From positions 372,001 to 436,000 of the forward strand of contig NZ_CP080419.1 in the NCBI RefSeq assembly GCF_019457595.1: a DNA stretch of 64,000 nt, written 5' to 3'. The position numbers and the translations under genes are program-made. This document shows, piece after piece, positions 38,299 to 48,808 of the stretch (the first letter of the stretch is position 1; every line of letters begins with the position of its first letter). The DNA comes from Shewanella psychrotolerans. GTDB taxonomy: Bacteria > Pseudomonadota > Gammaproteobacteria > Enterobacterales > Shewanellaceae. Under the pieces are notes generated by a model, which ran no database searches, was not told where the DNA came from, and saw only the letters and a list, made by a program, of their open reading frames with translations.

Positions 38299-39786
38299 GT
38301 GAAGAAAAAGTATGTCATTGCTCTCGATCAGGGCACTACCAGTTCTCGTAGCATTATTTTTGACCACGATGCAAATATTGTGGCGACCTCTCAGCGTGAA
38401 TTTAGCCAAATCTATCCCAAAGCTGGTTGGGTTGAACACGATCCTATGGAGATCTGGTCATCTCAAAGCTCGACATTAATCGAAGTCTTAGCCCGAGCAG
38501 GTATTCATAGTGATGAAGTCGCTGGAATAGGCATCACCAATCAAAGAGAAACGACGGTTGTTTGGGATAAAGCAACCGGAAAGCCTATTCATAACGCGAT
38601 CGTGTGGCAGTGTCGTCGCAGTCAACCTTTATGTGAAGAACTTAAGCTGCGTGGACTCGAACAGTATATTCAGCAAAATACCGGTTTGGTGCTCGACCCT
38701 TACTTTTCAGCGACAAAGATTCGCTGGATTTTAGATAATGTTCCAAATGCTCGTCAACAAGCTGAAGCGGGGCGTTTGCTGTTTGGTACCATAGATACAT
38801 GGCTGGTGTGGAAATTGACCGAAGGTCGGGTTCACGTTACCGATCCCACTAACGCTTCACGCACCATGCTGTTTAATATTCATCAGCAGCAATGGGATGA
38901 AACCTTGCTCAGAGAGCTGGATATTCCTCGTGCGGTGTTGCCGGAAGTTAAACCTTCGTGTGCGGTATATGGTAAGACCCGGATTGCAGGAGAGGGCGGA
39001 GAGATACCTGTTGCGGGTATGGCTGGCGATCAACAGTCAGCGTTATTTGGTCAATTATGTATCGATGAGGGGATGGCTAAAAACACCTACGGAACAGGAT
39101 GCTTTTTGCTTATGAATACCGGATCACAAGCGGTGAAATCTAGTCATGGACTACTAACCACAATTGCGGTGGGACCCCAAGGTGAGATTAACTATGCGCT
39201 AGAAGGTTCGGTGTTTATGGGAGGGGCGACTATCCAATGGTTACGTGATGAACTAGGTTTGATCCGTGATGCCCAAGATACGGAATACTTCGCCTTAAAA
39301 GTGAATGATACAAATGGTGTGTATTTGGTGCCAGCTTTTGTCGGTTTAGGGGCACCCTATTGGGATGCTAATGCGAGAGGTGCCTTGGTTGGGCTTTCGC
39401 GCGGTGCCAACCGGAATCATATTATTCGCGCTGCGCTAGAGGCTATTGCATATCAAAGTAAGGATCTGCTTGATGCCATGACTAAGGACAGCGGCGTGGA
39501 GTTAAAGCAGATAAAGGTCGACGGTGGTGCGGTTGCGAATGATTTTCTAATGCAATTTCAAGCCGATATTACCAATGTAGAAGTTCAGCGTCCGGTCGTT
39601 ACCGAAACCACGGCGATGGGCGCGGCCTTTTTGTCTGGTCTGGCCGTGGGCTTTTGGCAATCGACAGCCGAGTTAAAACACAAGGCGGGATTAGATCGTA
39701 GCTTTAAGCCGATTATTGCCGATGAAGAGCGCCAACGTTTATATTTTGGTTGGAAGCAGGCTGTATCACAAGTGACGGATAAATAA
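38299..39786 (+). CDS. glpK: Glycerol kinase
   Basis: This 495-residue enzyme phosphorylates glycerol to glycerol 3-phosphate. It begins [41 protein letters not shown] and [12 protein letters not shown] motifs are intact. The start is GTG 38299, with GGAG six bases earlier; a TTG at 38287 in the same frame lacks such support. No glpF neighbour is present, but the preceding NTF2-like gene probably shares its transcript. Confidence 0.97.
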   Translation: MKKKYVIALDQGTTSSRSIIFDHDANIVATSQREFSQIYPKAGWVEHDPMEIWSSQSSTLIEVLARAGIHSDEVAGIGITNQRETTVVWDKATGKPIHNAIVWQCRRSQPLCEELKLRGLEQYIQQNTGLVLDPYFSATKIRWILDNVPNARQQAEAGRLLFGTIDTWLVWKLTEGRVHVTDPTNASRTMLFNIHQQQWDETLLRELDIPRAVLPEVKPSCAVYGKTRIAGEGGEIPVAGMAGDQQSALFGQLCIDEGMAKNTYGTGCFLLMNTGSQAVKSSHGLLTTIAVGPQGEINYALEGSVFMGGATIQWLRDELGLIRDAQDTEYFALKVNDTNGVYLVPAFVGLGAPYWDANARGALVGLSRGANRNHIIRAALEAIAYQSKDLLDAMTKDSGVELKQIKVDGGAVANDFLMQFQADITNVEVQRPVVTETTAMGAAFLSGLAVGFWQSTAELKHKAGLDRSFKPIIADEERQRLYFGWKQAVSQVTDK

Positions 39787-39833
39787 GCTTAATTATGGAT
39801 TAATAGTTCAGTGCAGATTAAGGCTATCACTAT

Positions 39834-40133
39834 CTATACGTCAATATCGATATGAGGAAGTGGAGATGAGATAACATCTTCTTGTTCTTGTTCTTGTCTC
39901 TTTTGTTGTTCCTCTTCTTTTTTGGTTTTACCTCGACGATCTCCTCGTGACGTTGTACGGCGTTCGAGATGACGGCGACGCTCGAGATGCGGTGGAAGCT
40001 GAGACTGAGGAGCCTCATGACTATCGGCATGAATGCTATCGATGTCTTCGGTTTGCTCTACTACTCTTTTTCGCTTATCGACCTTGATCACAGGCCTTGC
40101 CAACATGGCGTACAAGCTATCCAACGCGACCAT
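39834..40133 (-). CDS. Small charged conserved protein
   Basis: This is a protein of about 99 residues starting MVALDSLYAML at 40133, chosen by GGAGG five bases upstream over an ATG at 40145. The N-terminal third is ordinary (ARPVIKVDKRKRV); the rest is a highly charged low-complexity run (ERRRHLERRTTS, KKEEEQQKRQEQEQ) ending in PHIDIDV. No domain is recognised. Similar small proteins occur near glpK in Shewanella to my recollection. Likely real but of unknown role. Confidence 0.6.
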   Translation of the reverse strand: MVALDSLYAMLARPVIKVDKRKRVVEQTEDIDSIHADSHEAPQSQLPPHLERRRHLERRTTSRGDRRGKTKKEEEQQKRQEQEQEDVISSPLPHIDIDV

Positions 40134-40299
40134 ATTTTCCTCCATTAATGACTAAATAACAGCTCCTACTGTTATATCGGCCGTTTCTGGTTGAATTTTA
40201 ATCTATTTATACTGATTGGTATTATTGCTTTTTATGTTCGTTGCAGTTCGAAAGCCAGCCTTATTGCCGTCGTTATCTATAACTATATGAAAATAAATA

Positions 40300-41343
40300 T
40301 TATTGCATATTCCAATGACGTAGCTGAGCTGCGCTAATGAGTGACACTTCGCCACTAATGTTTAGATGTTGGCAGCTAAGACGAATGCCCTCCTCAAGGT
40401 GTTGTGGACGAAGCTTACTTAGTTCCTCTTGAGTCGGTTGTGGCGGATTGTTCAGGATTTTTATTCTGCACATTCCGCATTGGCCACCGCCACCACATTG
40501 AGTTCGAATGCGCTCTTTTTTGTGATTCAAATTGTCGAGTAAATTTAAGTGGTGCAGTGTTAGGTGTTCAAGAATTTCGCCTTGAGGAGAGAGTAAAATG
40601 ATCTGTTGGTTTTCTTGTTTATTGCTCTGTTTGTTATTGATTAAGCGATAATGCCCTGCTTTCATCTGGCGCACCATTATTGTCATGCCACTTACACCTA
40701 ATATAAAGGCAAGCAGCGCAACAATCCGAACCGCTAGGTGATTAAAGCTCAAACCATTGCTTGGGAAGTAGTCGATAAAATGCAACATGAAGAGCAGTTG
40801 CTTGAGGCGTGATCCCCGATTTTCATGGGCTTTTACTTCACCAGTGTTGCCATCGATATAGATTGATGTTGCCAGTTCATCGTTGGTGTCGAGCCTAAGT
40901 AGCATAGGACTTGCTGCATATTTTTGTGCTTCGTCAGCAGCGGGTTGTGGTGGGCTTATTAATCCAGGCCCGTTGTAGCTAGCTTGAGCAAGTTGCTTAA
41001 TTTGCTGTTTGCTAAGCCTTAAAGGGCTAAGATCAGCCCCCCAATAACTATGAGTTGCGGCTGTGGTTTTTATTCTGAATATGGGGTGACCAAGCAGAGT
41101 TTCGAGGGTCACTGATTGAACCGACTCATTGGCGAGTTGTGTTAAAACAGGTTTTATATCCAGCATCTCATTTTCGCCTTGCTTAACAAGAGTGCTAGTG
41201 TCTATGCCTGTGCGGTAGTGGTTGGCATTAAAGTAGTCTTCATTTACCAAATTAAAGGCGAGTCCGGTCACAATCCAAATCAGCATTTGTCCGCCGACAA
41301 TCAATCCTAGCCAACGATGTAAAGTGCGAGCCTGTATCATCAT
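40300..41343 (-). CDS. PepSY membrane protein with C-terminal 2Fe-2S ferredoxin domain
   Basis: This is a 347-residue protein. An N-terminal PepSY-associated membrane segment (ARTLHRWLGLIVGGQMLIWIVTG, residues about 5-27) and a second one near residue 210 flank a periplasmic PepSY-like region. The last 100 residues hold a plant-type ferredoxin site, CGGGGQCGMC plus a later LSCQHL cysteine. It probably moves electrons between a cytoplasmic ferredoxin-like centre and a membrane or periplasmic acceptor, perhaps for iron reduction (inference). ATGA overlap with the preceding PepSY gene shows coupling. Confidence 0.82.
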   Translation of the reverse strand: MMIQARTLHRWLGLIVGGQMLIWIVTGLAFNLVNEDYFNANHYRTGIDTSTLVKQGENEMLDIKPVLTQLANESVQSVTLETLLGHPIFRIKTTAATHSYWGADLSPLRLSKQQIKQLAQASYNGPGLISPPQPAADEAQKYAASPMLLRLDTNDELATSIYIDGNTGEVKAHENRGSRLKQLLFMLHFIDYFPSNGLSFNHLAVRIVALLAFILGVSGMTIMVRQMKAGHYRLINNKQSNKQENQQIILLSPQGEILEHLTLHHLNLLDNLNHKKERIRTQCGGGGQCGMCRIKILNNPPQPTQEELSKLRPQHLEEGIRLSCQHLNISGEVSLISAAQLRHWNMQ

Positions 41344-42047
41344 GTTTTACTCGCAGGTTTTTGAAAAGCGACCAACAACAGTGCAATACCACTAAGGGCG
41401 GATAGTAGCGAGATAATACTTATTGCTGTGAGTAGTGGATTATGGATATTTTCACGTTCGTCATAATCCATGATATGCAGCATCCACATAAAATCAAAAA
41501 TACGCCAATAAGCATGGCGTTTACTCATTAATTCGCCAGTAGTTGCTGAAATATAGAGCCGAGTGTCGAGCGCGTCATTTAGATTAATTTGCCAAAGGGG
41601 TAAAGCGCGAGCGCTGACCTCACTGGGTGGACTTGTCATCAGCAAGGTGGCTTCAATTTGTTCAGTTGAGCCAGTGTATAATAGCTTAGCGAGTGATAGC
41701 GCTTCTGCTTTGGTGATCTTAGCGACAGGTTTTCCTGTTAAGGCTGAGATCACTTGTAATTGTTTATCGGTTTTGATCTTATATCTAGGTTCAATCGCCG
41801 ACGCATACAAGGTAATACTGTTGGCGCTGGGGTAGGTGGTAGACAGCTCGGCGAAGCTTAATATATCGCCTGAAATATCGAGTTCTAGCTTATCGCTATT
41901 AACTAAATGCTGGCCTCGAATAAAATCGATCTCCATTAATACCATGTAGAGACCAGAGATAAGCCAGAGCATTATCTGAATACTGATGGCCAAGGTCAGC
42001 CATTTGTGTGATTTTCGAATCCAATTACGCTGAGTGCTAGTGAACAT
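41340..42047 (-). CDS. PepSY-domain membrane protein
   Basis: This 235-residue protein has two hydrophobic segments (WLTLAISIQIMLWLISGLYMV near residue 15 and AISIISLLSALSGIALLL near 205) surrounding a PepSY-like periplasmic region (YISATTGELMS). It is the paralogue and upstream partner of the ferredoxin-bearing PepSY protein. Together they look like a two-subunit membrane redox or iron-reduction module. No Fur box was found. Confidence 0.78.
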   Translation of the reverse strand: MFTSTQRNWIRKSHKWLTLAISIQIMLWLISGLYMVLMEIDFIRGQHLVNSDKLELDISGDILSFAELSTTYPSANSITLYASAIEPRYKIKTDKQLQVISALTGKPVAKITKAEALSLAKLLYTGSTEQIEATLLMTSPPSEVSARALPLWQINLNDALDTRLYISATTGELMSKRHAYWRIFDFMWMLHIMDYDERENIHNPLLTAISIISLLSALSGIALLLVAFQKPASKT

Positions 42048-42195
42048 AGTTTTCGTTTTTATTGCACATCCTATGGGAGATGACTTCGAGGCTCAAGCTA
42101 TTTTTTATCTGCTAACAATCAGTTATCCAAGAACGATTGGCTACCTTTGTATTTGAGTGTTTAAAAAGAGCTAAATGGCCTAAATTTGGGCGAAA

Positions 42196-42224
42196 GATCC
42201 ACTTTAGGATCATTTAGATCGATC
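42196..42224. promoter_or_regulatory. Cluster of four GATC sites upstream of mraZ
   Basis: GATC occurs at 42196, 42208, 42217 and 42221, four copies in 29 bp inside a 409-bp intergenic region. In Dam/SeqA bacteria such clusters bind SeqA and are slow to be remethylated. This is a sequence observation; the regulatory meaning is inferred. Confidence 0.4.
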
Positions 42225-42364
42225 TAACTGCTTACTTCTGTTTGTTTTTCCAACAAATCCAGTTTGAAAACCCCACTTATAACCCCGCAACGACACTGTT
42301 ATCAAAAATTTACAACCATGCTGGAAACCCGCTTGAATACTGGATTTATAAATAGTTTCATCCC

Positions 42365-42394
42365 TTGACAATGCTTGCGTTGTATCTCTAAACT
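42365..42394 (+). promoter_or_regulatory. dcw cluster promoter (Pmra)
   Basis: TTGACA (42365-42370) and TAAACT (42389-42394) are 18 bp apart, giving a start near 42401, just before the MraZ boxes and 56 bp before mraZ. Confidence 0.65.
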
Positions 42395-42403
42395 TAGCAT
42401 TCG

Positions 42404-42428
42404 TGGGAAATTGTGGATATTTGTGGAT
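42404..42428 (+). promoter_or_regulatory. MraZ operator: three 10-bp-spaced TGGRN repeats
   Basis: TGGGA at 42404, TGGAT at 42414 and TGGAT at 42424 recur at exactly 10-bp intervals. E. coli MraZ binds three TGGGN repeats of this spacing at its own promoter. The boxes fall just after the inferred transcription start, fitting autorepression. Confidence 0.75.
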
Positions 42429-42456
42429 CTATTAATTCAAACAGGGACAGATTAAC

Positions 42457-42915
42457 GTGTTTCGCGGTGCAAGTGCTATTAACCTTGATACTAAAGGACG
42501 GATCGCCATTCCAAAGCGATACCGGGAGACGCTGCACGTCGAATTTAATAGCCAATTAGTGATTACCGTTGATTTTCAATCTACCTGTTTGTTGCTGTAT
42601 CCACTAGAAGCTTGGAAGACAATTGAAGCCAAGTTGTTGCATCTTTCAGATACCCAAGGACCAGAGCGAGCCATGAAACGTTTGCTGCTTGGTTACGCCC
42701 ATGAGTGTGAATTAGACAGTAACGGCCGTCTGTTGTTACCACCGCCTTTGCGTCAGTATGCCAATTTAGATAAGCATGCCATGTTGGTGGGTCAACTAAA
42801 TAAATTCGAGCTTTGGGATGAAGCTGCATGGCAGCAACAGATCGAGCATAGCCGCGAAGCGATTCAGAGTGAAGCATTTGCTGAAAGCGAACGTTTGGCG
42901 GACTTCTCTTTGTAA
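42457..42915 (+). CDS. mraZ: Transcriptional regulator MraZ
   Basis: This 152-residue protein has two tandem AbrB/SpoVT-like halves (INLDTKGRIAIPKRYRE and LDSNGRLLLPPPLRQY), each containing the DxxxR motif that contacts DNA. It represses its own dcw promoter in E. coli. The start is GTG 42457, after AGGGA. First gene of the dcw operon. Confidence 0.97.
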   Translation: MFRGASAINLDTKGRIAIPKRYRETLHVEFNSQLVITVDFQSTCLLLYPLEAWKTIEAKLLHLSDTQGPERAMKRLLLGYAHECELDSNGRLLLPPPLRQYANLDKHAMLVGQLNKFELWDEAAWQQQIEHSREAIQSEAFAESERLADFSL

Positions 42916-42948
42916 TAAAGAGATTAACTCAATAGATAGAAGAGAGCG

Positions 42949-43890
42949 ATGACTCAAGAATTTGCGCATTTATCCGTATTGCTAACTGAAACCGTAGCAG
43001 GACTCAATATTAAGCCTGATGGTATCTACATTGACGGCACGTTTGGCCGTGGTGGCCATTCTCGTGAAGTGCTTAAGCAACTTGGCGAGCATGGACGATT
43101 AATTGCTATCGATAGAGATCCTCAAGCTATTGCTGCTGCTGAGCAGTTTGCCGATGACCAGCGTTTTTCCATCGTTCATGGTGGATTCGGCCAGTTGGCA
43201 CAATATGTCAATGAGCTCAATCTCAAAGGTAAAATCGACGGTATTTTATTCGATTTTGGGGTTTCATCACCTCAACTTGATGATGCTGAGCGCGGCTTTA
43301 GTTTTTTGCGCGATGGTCCACTCGATATGCGAATGGACAATTCTCAAGGTGAAACTGCCGCACAGTGGCTTGCCCGTGCAGAGATAGAAGATATGGCATG
43401 GGTGTTTAAGACCTATGGCGAAGAAAAAAATGCACGTCATATCGCTCGTTGCATCGCTGCCGATAGAGAGAAAACCCCGTTTTTGCGTACTAAAGAGTTG
43501 GCGGATTTAATCGCAAGGATCACTAAGAGTAAAGAGCGTAACAAGCATCCCGCGACCCGAGTGTTTCAGGCCATTCGTATTTACATCAATAGCGAATTAG
43601 AGCAGATAGATCAGGCTTTAGAGGGGGCTGTAACCGTATTAGCTCCCCAGGGACGGTTGTCGGTGATCAGTTTTCACTCATTAGAAGATCGTATGGTTAA
43701 ACGCTTTATTCGCCGACATAGCCAGGGCGAGTCGGTGCCTCATGGTTTGCCGATCACCGAGGCGGAAATAAATAAGACCAGATTATTAAAGGCGGTAGGC
43801 AAGGCGATTAAGCCTTCTGCTGAAGAGATCGATCGTAACGCCAGAGCCAGAAGCTCAGTGCTGCGAGTCGCTGAAAGATTAGATTATTAA
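42949..43890 (+). CDS. rsmH: 16S rRNA m4C1402 methyltransferase
   Basis: This 313-residue SAM enzyme methylates N4 of C1402 in 16S rRNA. Motifs: [44 protein letters not shown] (landmark FDFGVSS) and [15 protein letters not shown]. Same length as E. coli RsmH (313). 33 bp after mraZ. Confidence 0.98.
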   Translation: MTQEFAHLSVLLTETVAGLNIKPDGIYIDGTFGRGGHSREVLKQLGEHGRLIAIDRDPQAIAAAEQFADDQRFSIVHGGFGQLAQYVNELNLKGKIDGILFDFGVSSPQLDDAERGFSFLRDGPLDMRMDNSQGETAAQWLARAEIEDMAWVFKTYGEEKNARHIARCIAADREKTPFLRTKELADLIARITKSKERNKHPATRVFQAIRIYINSELEQIDQALEGAVTVLAPQGRLSVISFHSLEDRMVKRFIRRHSQGESVPHGLPITEAEINKTRLLKAVGKAIKPSAEEIDRNARARSSVLRVAERLDY

Positions 43891-43927
43891 CAGTGTTTGG
43901 TAAATATCGAGTTAAGGGGCAGCGTTA

Positions 43928-44242
43928 GTGAGTAAATCGCAACTAAACCTAACCCGAATCGTTTTACTGGATCTCTGGCATCATAAATGGGTGCTGTTGC
44001 TGGCTGTTATCGTGTTAGCAAATGCTGTGTTGGTTGTGTATACCAGCCATGCTAGCCGTAAATACACGACCCAGTGGGATCAGTTGCTACAGGAAAGAGA
44101 TCGGCTCGATATTGAGTGGCGTAATTTGCTACTCGAAGAACAATCGCAATCGGAGCATAGTCGCGTAACGCGTATTGCGACTAAAGAGCTAAATATGAGC
44201 AGGCCGCTGCCCAACGAAGAAGTGGTGGTAAGAATACCGTGA
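43928..44242 (+). CDS. ftsL: Cell division protein FtsL
   Basis: This 104-residue bitopic protein has one membrane segment (VLLLAVIVLANAVLVVYTS, residues about 20-38) and a periplasmic leucine-zipper-like coiled coil (EERDRL region). It joins FtsB and FtsQ in the divisome. GTG start at 43928; its TGA overlaps the GTG of ftsI. Confidence 0.93.
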   Translation: MSKSQLNLTRIVLLDLWHHKWVLLLAVIVLANAVLVVYTSHASRKYTTQWDQLLQERDRLDIEWRNLLLEEQSQSEHSRVTRIATKELNMSRPLPNEEVVVRIP

Positions 44243-45975
44243 ATAAGCAGGCTAAACGTAAGCAAAAACCACAACTGTTCCATTGGCGTTTATACGTCGT
44301 GGTGGCTTTTGTGTGTGTATTGTTTACCAGTTTAGTTGGGCGTGCTGCCTATATTCAGATCATTGAACCAGAAAAACTGCGCCACGAGAGTGATATGCGC
44401 ACTTTGCGTACAACGAGTCGCGAAGTGCATCGCGGTATGATCACCGATCGTAACGGTGAGATGCTGGCGGTGAGCGTGCCAGTTAAAGCTGTCTATGCTG
44501 ACCCGAAAGTTGTTCATGACAAAGATGGCTTCGCCGATATGCGTCGCTGGCAGGCGTTAGCTGACGTTTTACACGAGCCTAAAGATGCCATTCTTGAGCG
44601 AGTGCAATCTAATCCTAAGAAGCGATTTACTTATCTGAAACGTCAAGTGACTCCAGCGGTTGCTGAATATATTAAACAGTTAAAACTCCCTGGCGTTTAT
44701 CTTAAATCAGAATCACGTCGTTATTATCCAACCAGTGAAATTAGCGCACAACTTGTCGGACTAACCAATATCGATGATATCGGTATCGAAGGCATAGAGA
44801 ACACTTACAACAATTGGTTAACTGGAACGCCGACTAAACAGAAGGTGCGTAAATCCCGTGATGGCCATGTCGTTGAGCGTCTCGATACGGTACAAACCGG
44901 TGAAAATTCAAATGATTTAGTGCTTAGTATCGATCAGCGAATTCAGCAATTAGCCTATCGTGAGATCAAGCGGGCAACTGAAATTAATCAGGCTACATCT
45001 GCATCAATTGTTGTTCTCGATGTACACACTGGTGAAGTGTTAGCCATGGCCAATACGCCATCTTATAATCCAAACTCTCGCGAAAATTTACAGAGTTACC
45101 GTATGCGTAACCGGGCCTTGACTGATGCCTACGAGCCGGGTTCGACCATTAAACCTCTTGTGGTTGCCGCTGCCCTAGAAGCGGGTACTATCGAAGAAGA
45201 TCAAATATTTAAGACACATCCTGGGCGTATTCGTATCGGTGGCAAAATTGTTCGTGATGGCCGTAATTACGGCGATATGAGTTTAGGCGATGTGTTAGTG
45301 CATTCGAGTAATGTGGGGATGACCCAAATTGCCTTATCTATGCCGGTGCAAGAGCTACTTGGCTATTACCAATCTATGGGGTTGGGGAACTACTCAGGAA
45401 TCAATTTACCTGGTGAGAGCGCAGGAATTATCCAAGATCGTCGTCGTTGGTCTGATTTCGAACGTGCCACTCTCTCATTTGGTTACGCATTGACTGTGAC
45501 ACCGCTACAGATCGCGCGCATGTATGCCATGTTGGGGAGCGGCGGTGTTTTGTATCCCTCATCGATTTTAAAGCTAAAACAACAGCCTGAAGGCGAACAG
45601 GTGATCTCTCCTCATGTGGCACAGAGCGTAATGGAGATGCTTGTTGGTGTTACTGAGCCGGGTGGCACAGCGAAGAAAGCCCACATTGATGGCTACCCAG
45701 TTGCGGGAAAAACAGGTACTGCACGTAAGGCTGTCGCAGGTGGTTATGGTGAAGATTATGTTGCCCTATTTGCTGGGGTCGCGCCGGTACACAATCCAAG
45801 ACTTGCTATGGTCGTGGTTGTTAATGAGCCAAAAGGCGATCGTTATTATGGCGGCGATGTTGCTGCTCCCGTGTTTGCCAAAGTGATGTCAGGTGCACTA
45901 CAGATGTTAAATGTTGAGCCAATTAGCGCTCGTGAAAAAATTAAATTAGCGGGCAATGTCAGGAGAGGCGAATGA
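44239..45975 (+). CDS. ftsI: Septal peptidoglycan transpeptidase FtsI (PBP3)
   Basis: This 578-residue class B penicillin-binding protein has a membrane anchor at residues about 15-40, a pedestal domain ([15 protein letters not shown]) and the transpeptidase domain: S302 in EPGSTIK, SSN in HSSNVGM, KTG in AGKTGTARK. It cross-links septal murein and is the aztreonam target. GTG 44239 overlaps ftsL; its stop overlaps murE. Confidence 0.97.
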   Translation: MNKQAKRKQKPQLFHWRLYVVVAFVCVLFTSLVGRAAYIQIIEPEKLRHESDMRTLRTTSREVHRGMITDRNGEMLAVSVPVKAVYADPKVVHDKDGFADMRRWQALADVLHEPKDAILERVQSNPKKRFTYLKRQVTPAVAEYIKQLKLPGVYLKSESRRYYPTSEISAQLVGLTNIDDIGIEGIENTYNNWLTGTPTKQKVRKSRDGHVVERLDTVQTGENSNDLVLSIDQRIQQLAYREIKRATEINQATSASIVVLDVHTGEVLAMANTPSYNPNSRENLQSYRMRNRALTDAYEPGSTIKPLVVAAALEAGTIEEDQIFKTHPGRIRIGGKIVRDGRNYGDMSLGDVLVHSSNVGMTQIALSMPVQELLGYYQSMGLGNYSGINLPGESAGIIQDRRRWSDFERATLSFGYALTVTPLQIARMYAMLGSGGVLYPSSILKLKQQPEGEQVISPHVAQSVMEMLVGVTEPGGTAKKAHIDGYPVAGKTGTARKAVAGGYGEDYVALFAGVAPVHNPRLAMVVVVNEPKGDRYYGGDVAAPVFAKVMSGALQMLNVEPISAREKIKLAGNVRRGE

Positions 45976-47441
45976 TGTTAATCCGAGATCTGCTTGCCCC
46001 TTGGTTTCATTATTCTGGCCCTGAGTCTATGACTCATTTAAGCCTTGATAGTCGTGAGATCGCGCCAGGTTTTGTTTTCGTCGCTGTTCCTGGGCATCAA
46101 GTCGATGGGCGTCAGTTTATTGAGGCTGCTCTGAGTCAAGGTGCCGTCGCAGCCTTGGTTCATACCGATAACCCTCAGCAACATGGCAAAGTCAGCCGTG
46201 ACGCTGGTTTGCAGATCCAGTTTTTTCAACTATCGCGTCAGCTGTCAGCATTAGCATCCCAAGTTTATAACCTCGGCATTGAACGTACCAAGTTGATTGG
46301 AGTGACCGGGACTAATGGCAAAACCTCGGTAACTCAGTTAATCGCTCAGTTATGTGAAGGTATGGCGCTCAAAAGTGCCGTCATGGGAACCTTAGGTAAT
46401 GGCTTGTGGGGCGAGTTGACCGAGAGTGGCAATACCACGGCCGATCCGATAACTGTGATGCGTCAGATCCATGATTTTGACCAGCAAGGCGCTAAAGTTT
46501 GTGCAATGGAAGTCTCTAGTCATGGTCTAGTTCAAGGGCGCGTCGATGCCGTGCCGTTTGATGTGGCAGTGTTTACCAATTTGAGTCGTGATCATCTCGA
46601 TTACCATGGCACCATGGATGCGTACGGCGCAGCCAAACAACGTCTATTTCGCTTTAGTTCGCTATCGAGTGGCTTACTCAATGTTGATGATCATATCGGT
46701 CTGCAGTGGTTACAAGACCGGCGCGATAAAGGTCTGATCGGCTTTAGTGTTTTGGGGAGTCCCCATGCGGCTATTTACACCAAGGATGTAAAACAACACG
46801 CCAATGGCGTGAGTGCGACCTTGGTCTGGCCCGAAGGTGAGGCGTTGATTGACTCACCTTTACTTGGGATATTCAATCTCTCCAATTTGGTTGCCGCACT
46901 GGGAGCACTGTATCTGTGTGGTTATTCGATGACTGAATTGCTAAAACATGTGTCGACCCTATGCCCTGTTGCCGGTCGAATGGAGCGTTTTACCGCTCGA
47001 AATGGTGTCACTCTTGTTGTCGATTATGCCCATACCCCAGATGCAATCGAACAATCTTTAAAGGCATTGAGAGGCCACTGCCAAGGGAAACTCTGGTGTC
47101 TTTTCGGTTGTGGCGGTGATCGTGATAAAGGCAAACGTCCTTTGATGGCACAGGCTGCAGAAGCTAACGCCGATTGTGTTATGGTCACCAGTGATAATGC
47201 CCGCAGCGAAGATCCTCAATTAATTATCAAGGATGTACTTAACGGTTTATCCCGCCCGCAAGTGGCATTGACTGAAGTCGATCGTCAAAAGGCGATAGAA
47301 CAATTGATGACACTCGCTTCATCTGGCGATCTTATCTTACTCGCAGGTAAAGGACATGAGACTTATCAAGAAATAGCGGGCAAGCGTCTAGATTATGATG
47401 AACGAGCGTTTGCAGAAGCGATCTCAAGGAGAGCGCTATGA
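45972..47441 (+). CDS. murE: UDP-MurNAc-tripeptide synthetase
   Basis: This 489-residue ligase adds meso-diaminopimelate to UDP-MurNAc-L-Ala-D-Glu. ATP motif [10 protein letters not shown] at about residues 113-122. The motif that selects diaminopimelate, usually DNPR, reads DNAR at residues 408-411; the Arg that contacts the substrate is kept. Start ATG overlaps the ftsI stop (ATGATG). Confidence 0.97.
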   Translation: MMLIRDLLAPWFHYSGPESMTHLSLDSREIAPGFVFVAVPGHQVDGRQFIEAALSQGAVAALVHTDNPQQHGKVSRDAGLQIQFFQLSRQLSALASQVYNLGIERTKLIGVTGTNGKTSVTQLIAQLCEGMALKSAVMGTLGNGLWGELTESGNTTADPITVMRQIHDFDQQGAKVCAMEVSSHGLVQGRVDAVPFDVAVFTNLSRDHLDYHGTMDAYGAAKQRLFRFSSLSSGLLNVDDHIGLQWLQDRRDKGLIGFSVLGSPHAAIYTKDVKQHANGVSATLVWPEGEALIDSPLLGIFNLSNLVAALGALYLCGYSMTELLKHVSTLCPVAGRMERFTARNGVTLVVDYAHTPDAIEQSLKALRGHCQGKLWCLFGCGGDRDKGKRPLMAQAAEANADCVMVTSDNARSEDPQLIIKDVLNGLSRPQVALTEVDRQKAIEQLMTLASSGDLILLAGKGHETYQEIAGKRLDYDERAFAEAISRRAL

Positions 47442-48808
47442 TCCCTTTAAGCCTATCAACACTTGCTGTGCAACTGGATGCTAGCTTAGTTGGGCAAGAT
47501 GCCACGATTAAAGCGATCTCCACTGATAGCCGTGAAGCCAATGCAGATACCCTGTTTGTTGCATTGAGAGGTGAGCGTTTCGATGCGCATGATTTTGCTC
47601 AAACAGCGGTAAACAATGGCGCGAGAGCATTGCTGGTTGAGCGTGAACTGCCTATCGCAGTCCCACAACTTGTGGTGGCTAACACTCAGAAGGCGATGGG
47701 GCAGATAGGTGCTTATATAAAGAAAATCATTGCGCTTAAATCGATTGCATTAACGGGATCAAACGGTAAAACCAGTGTCAAAGAGATGGTGGCGACGATT
47801 TTGTCTCAATCGCACTCGGTGCTTTATACCGCGGGAAACTTCAATAATGAAGTGGGTGTGCCCTTAACTCTGCTACGTCTAGAACCCCAACATGAGTATG
47901 GCGTGTTCGAATTAGGAGCAAATCATCTCGGAGAAATTAATTACACTTCATCTTTGGTGCAACCTGATGTGGCGATGGTTAATAATGTCGCCTCGGCGCA
48001 TCTTGAAGGTTTTGGCTCCCTCGAAGGGGTGGCCAAAGCAAAATCAGAAATTTTTAATCATCTAGCGGCAGACGGTGTTGCGGTGATTAATGCCGATGAT
48101 GACTTTGCTGATGTCATGCGAAAGGCGGCAAAAGCCTATCGGCAGCTTTCTTTCTCTAGCCAAGGTCAGGTTGCGGATGTATTAGCGACTGATTTGAAAG
48201 CTGATGTTGTCGGGCGTTATCAGTTTCAATTGACCTACAAAGGCGAAGTGAGACCCGTCATCTTGCCTTTATCTGGTCGTCATCAGGTGAGTAATGCTCT
48301 GGCGGCAACCTCTATCTGCTTGGCGCTCGGTTTGCGTCTCGATGAGATAGTGGCTGGCCTTAAGTTACTCACACCAGTCAAGGGGCGGATGCAGCCAACT
48401 CAGCTAGGTCGAATCCTATTAATCGATGATAGCTATAACGCCAATCCAGCCTCGGTTGGCGCGGCCATTGACTGGCTTCAAGAAATTGAAGGAAATCGTT
48501 GTTTAGTGCTGGGCGATTTGGGGGAATTAGGGGACAATGCGGCCCTTTTACATCGGCAATTAGGCGAAAAAGCTAAATTGCAGGGGATCGATGCGTTGTT
48601 CTCGCTAGGAGAGCTTAGCCGAAATAGCAGTGAGGCATTTTCGGGGCAACATTTTACCCATTTAGATGAGTTAGTAGTCGGTTTAGTTAATTATTTTAAC
48701 CAGTTAACAGGAAATGTGACTGTGTTAGTTAAAGGTTCTCGTAGCGCTAAAATGGAGCGAGTTGTCGAAGCCTTAATTGTCGCCTTTGAGCGCAAGGAGT
48801 TGTTTTAA
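47438..48808 (+). CDS. murF: UDP-MurNAc-pentapeptide synthetase
   Basis: This 456-residue ligase adds D-Ala-D-Ala to the tripeptide precursor. ATP motif [11 protein letters not shown], central [10 protein letters not shown] and [10 protein letters not shown] are all present. The start overlaps the murE stop (ATGA) and the stop overlaps the mraY ATG. Confidence 0.97.
   Translation: MIPLSLSTLAVQLDASLVGQDATIKAISTDSREANADTLFVALRGERFDAHDFAQTAVNNGARALLVERELPIAVPQLVVANTQKAMGQIGAYIKKIIALKSIALTGSNGKTSVKEMVATILSQSHSVLYTAGNFNNEVGVPLTLLRLEPQHEYGVFELGANHLGEINYTSSLVQPDVAMVNNVASAHLEGFGSLEGVAKAKSEIFNHLAADGVAVINADDDFADVMRKAAKAYRQLSFSSQGQVADVLATDLKADVVGRYQFQLTYKGEVRPVILPLSGRHQVSNALAATSICLALGLRLDEIVAGLKLLTPVKGRMQPTQLGRILLIDDSYNANPASVGAAIDWLQEIEGNRCLVLGDLGELGDNAALLHRQLGEKAKLQGIDALFSLGELSRNSSEAFSGQHFTHLDELVVGLVNYFNQLTGNVTVLVKGSRSAKMERVVEALIVAFERKELF

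Noticed and set aside
38085..38439. Minus-strand open frames over the NTF2-like/glpK junction
   Set aside because: They cross two well-supported plus-strand genes and show no protein features of their own.
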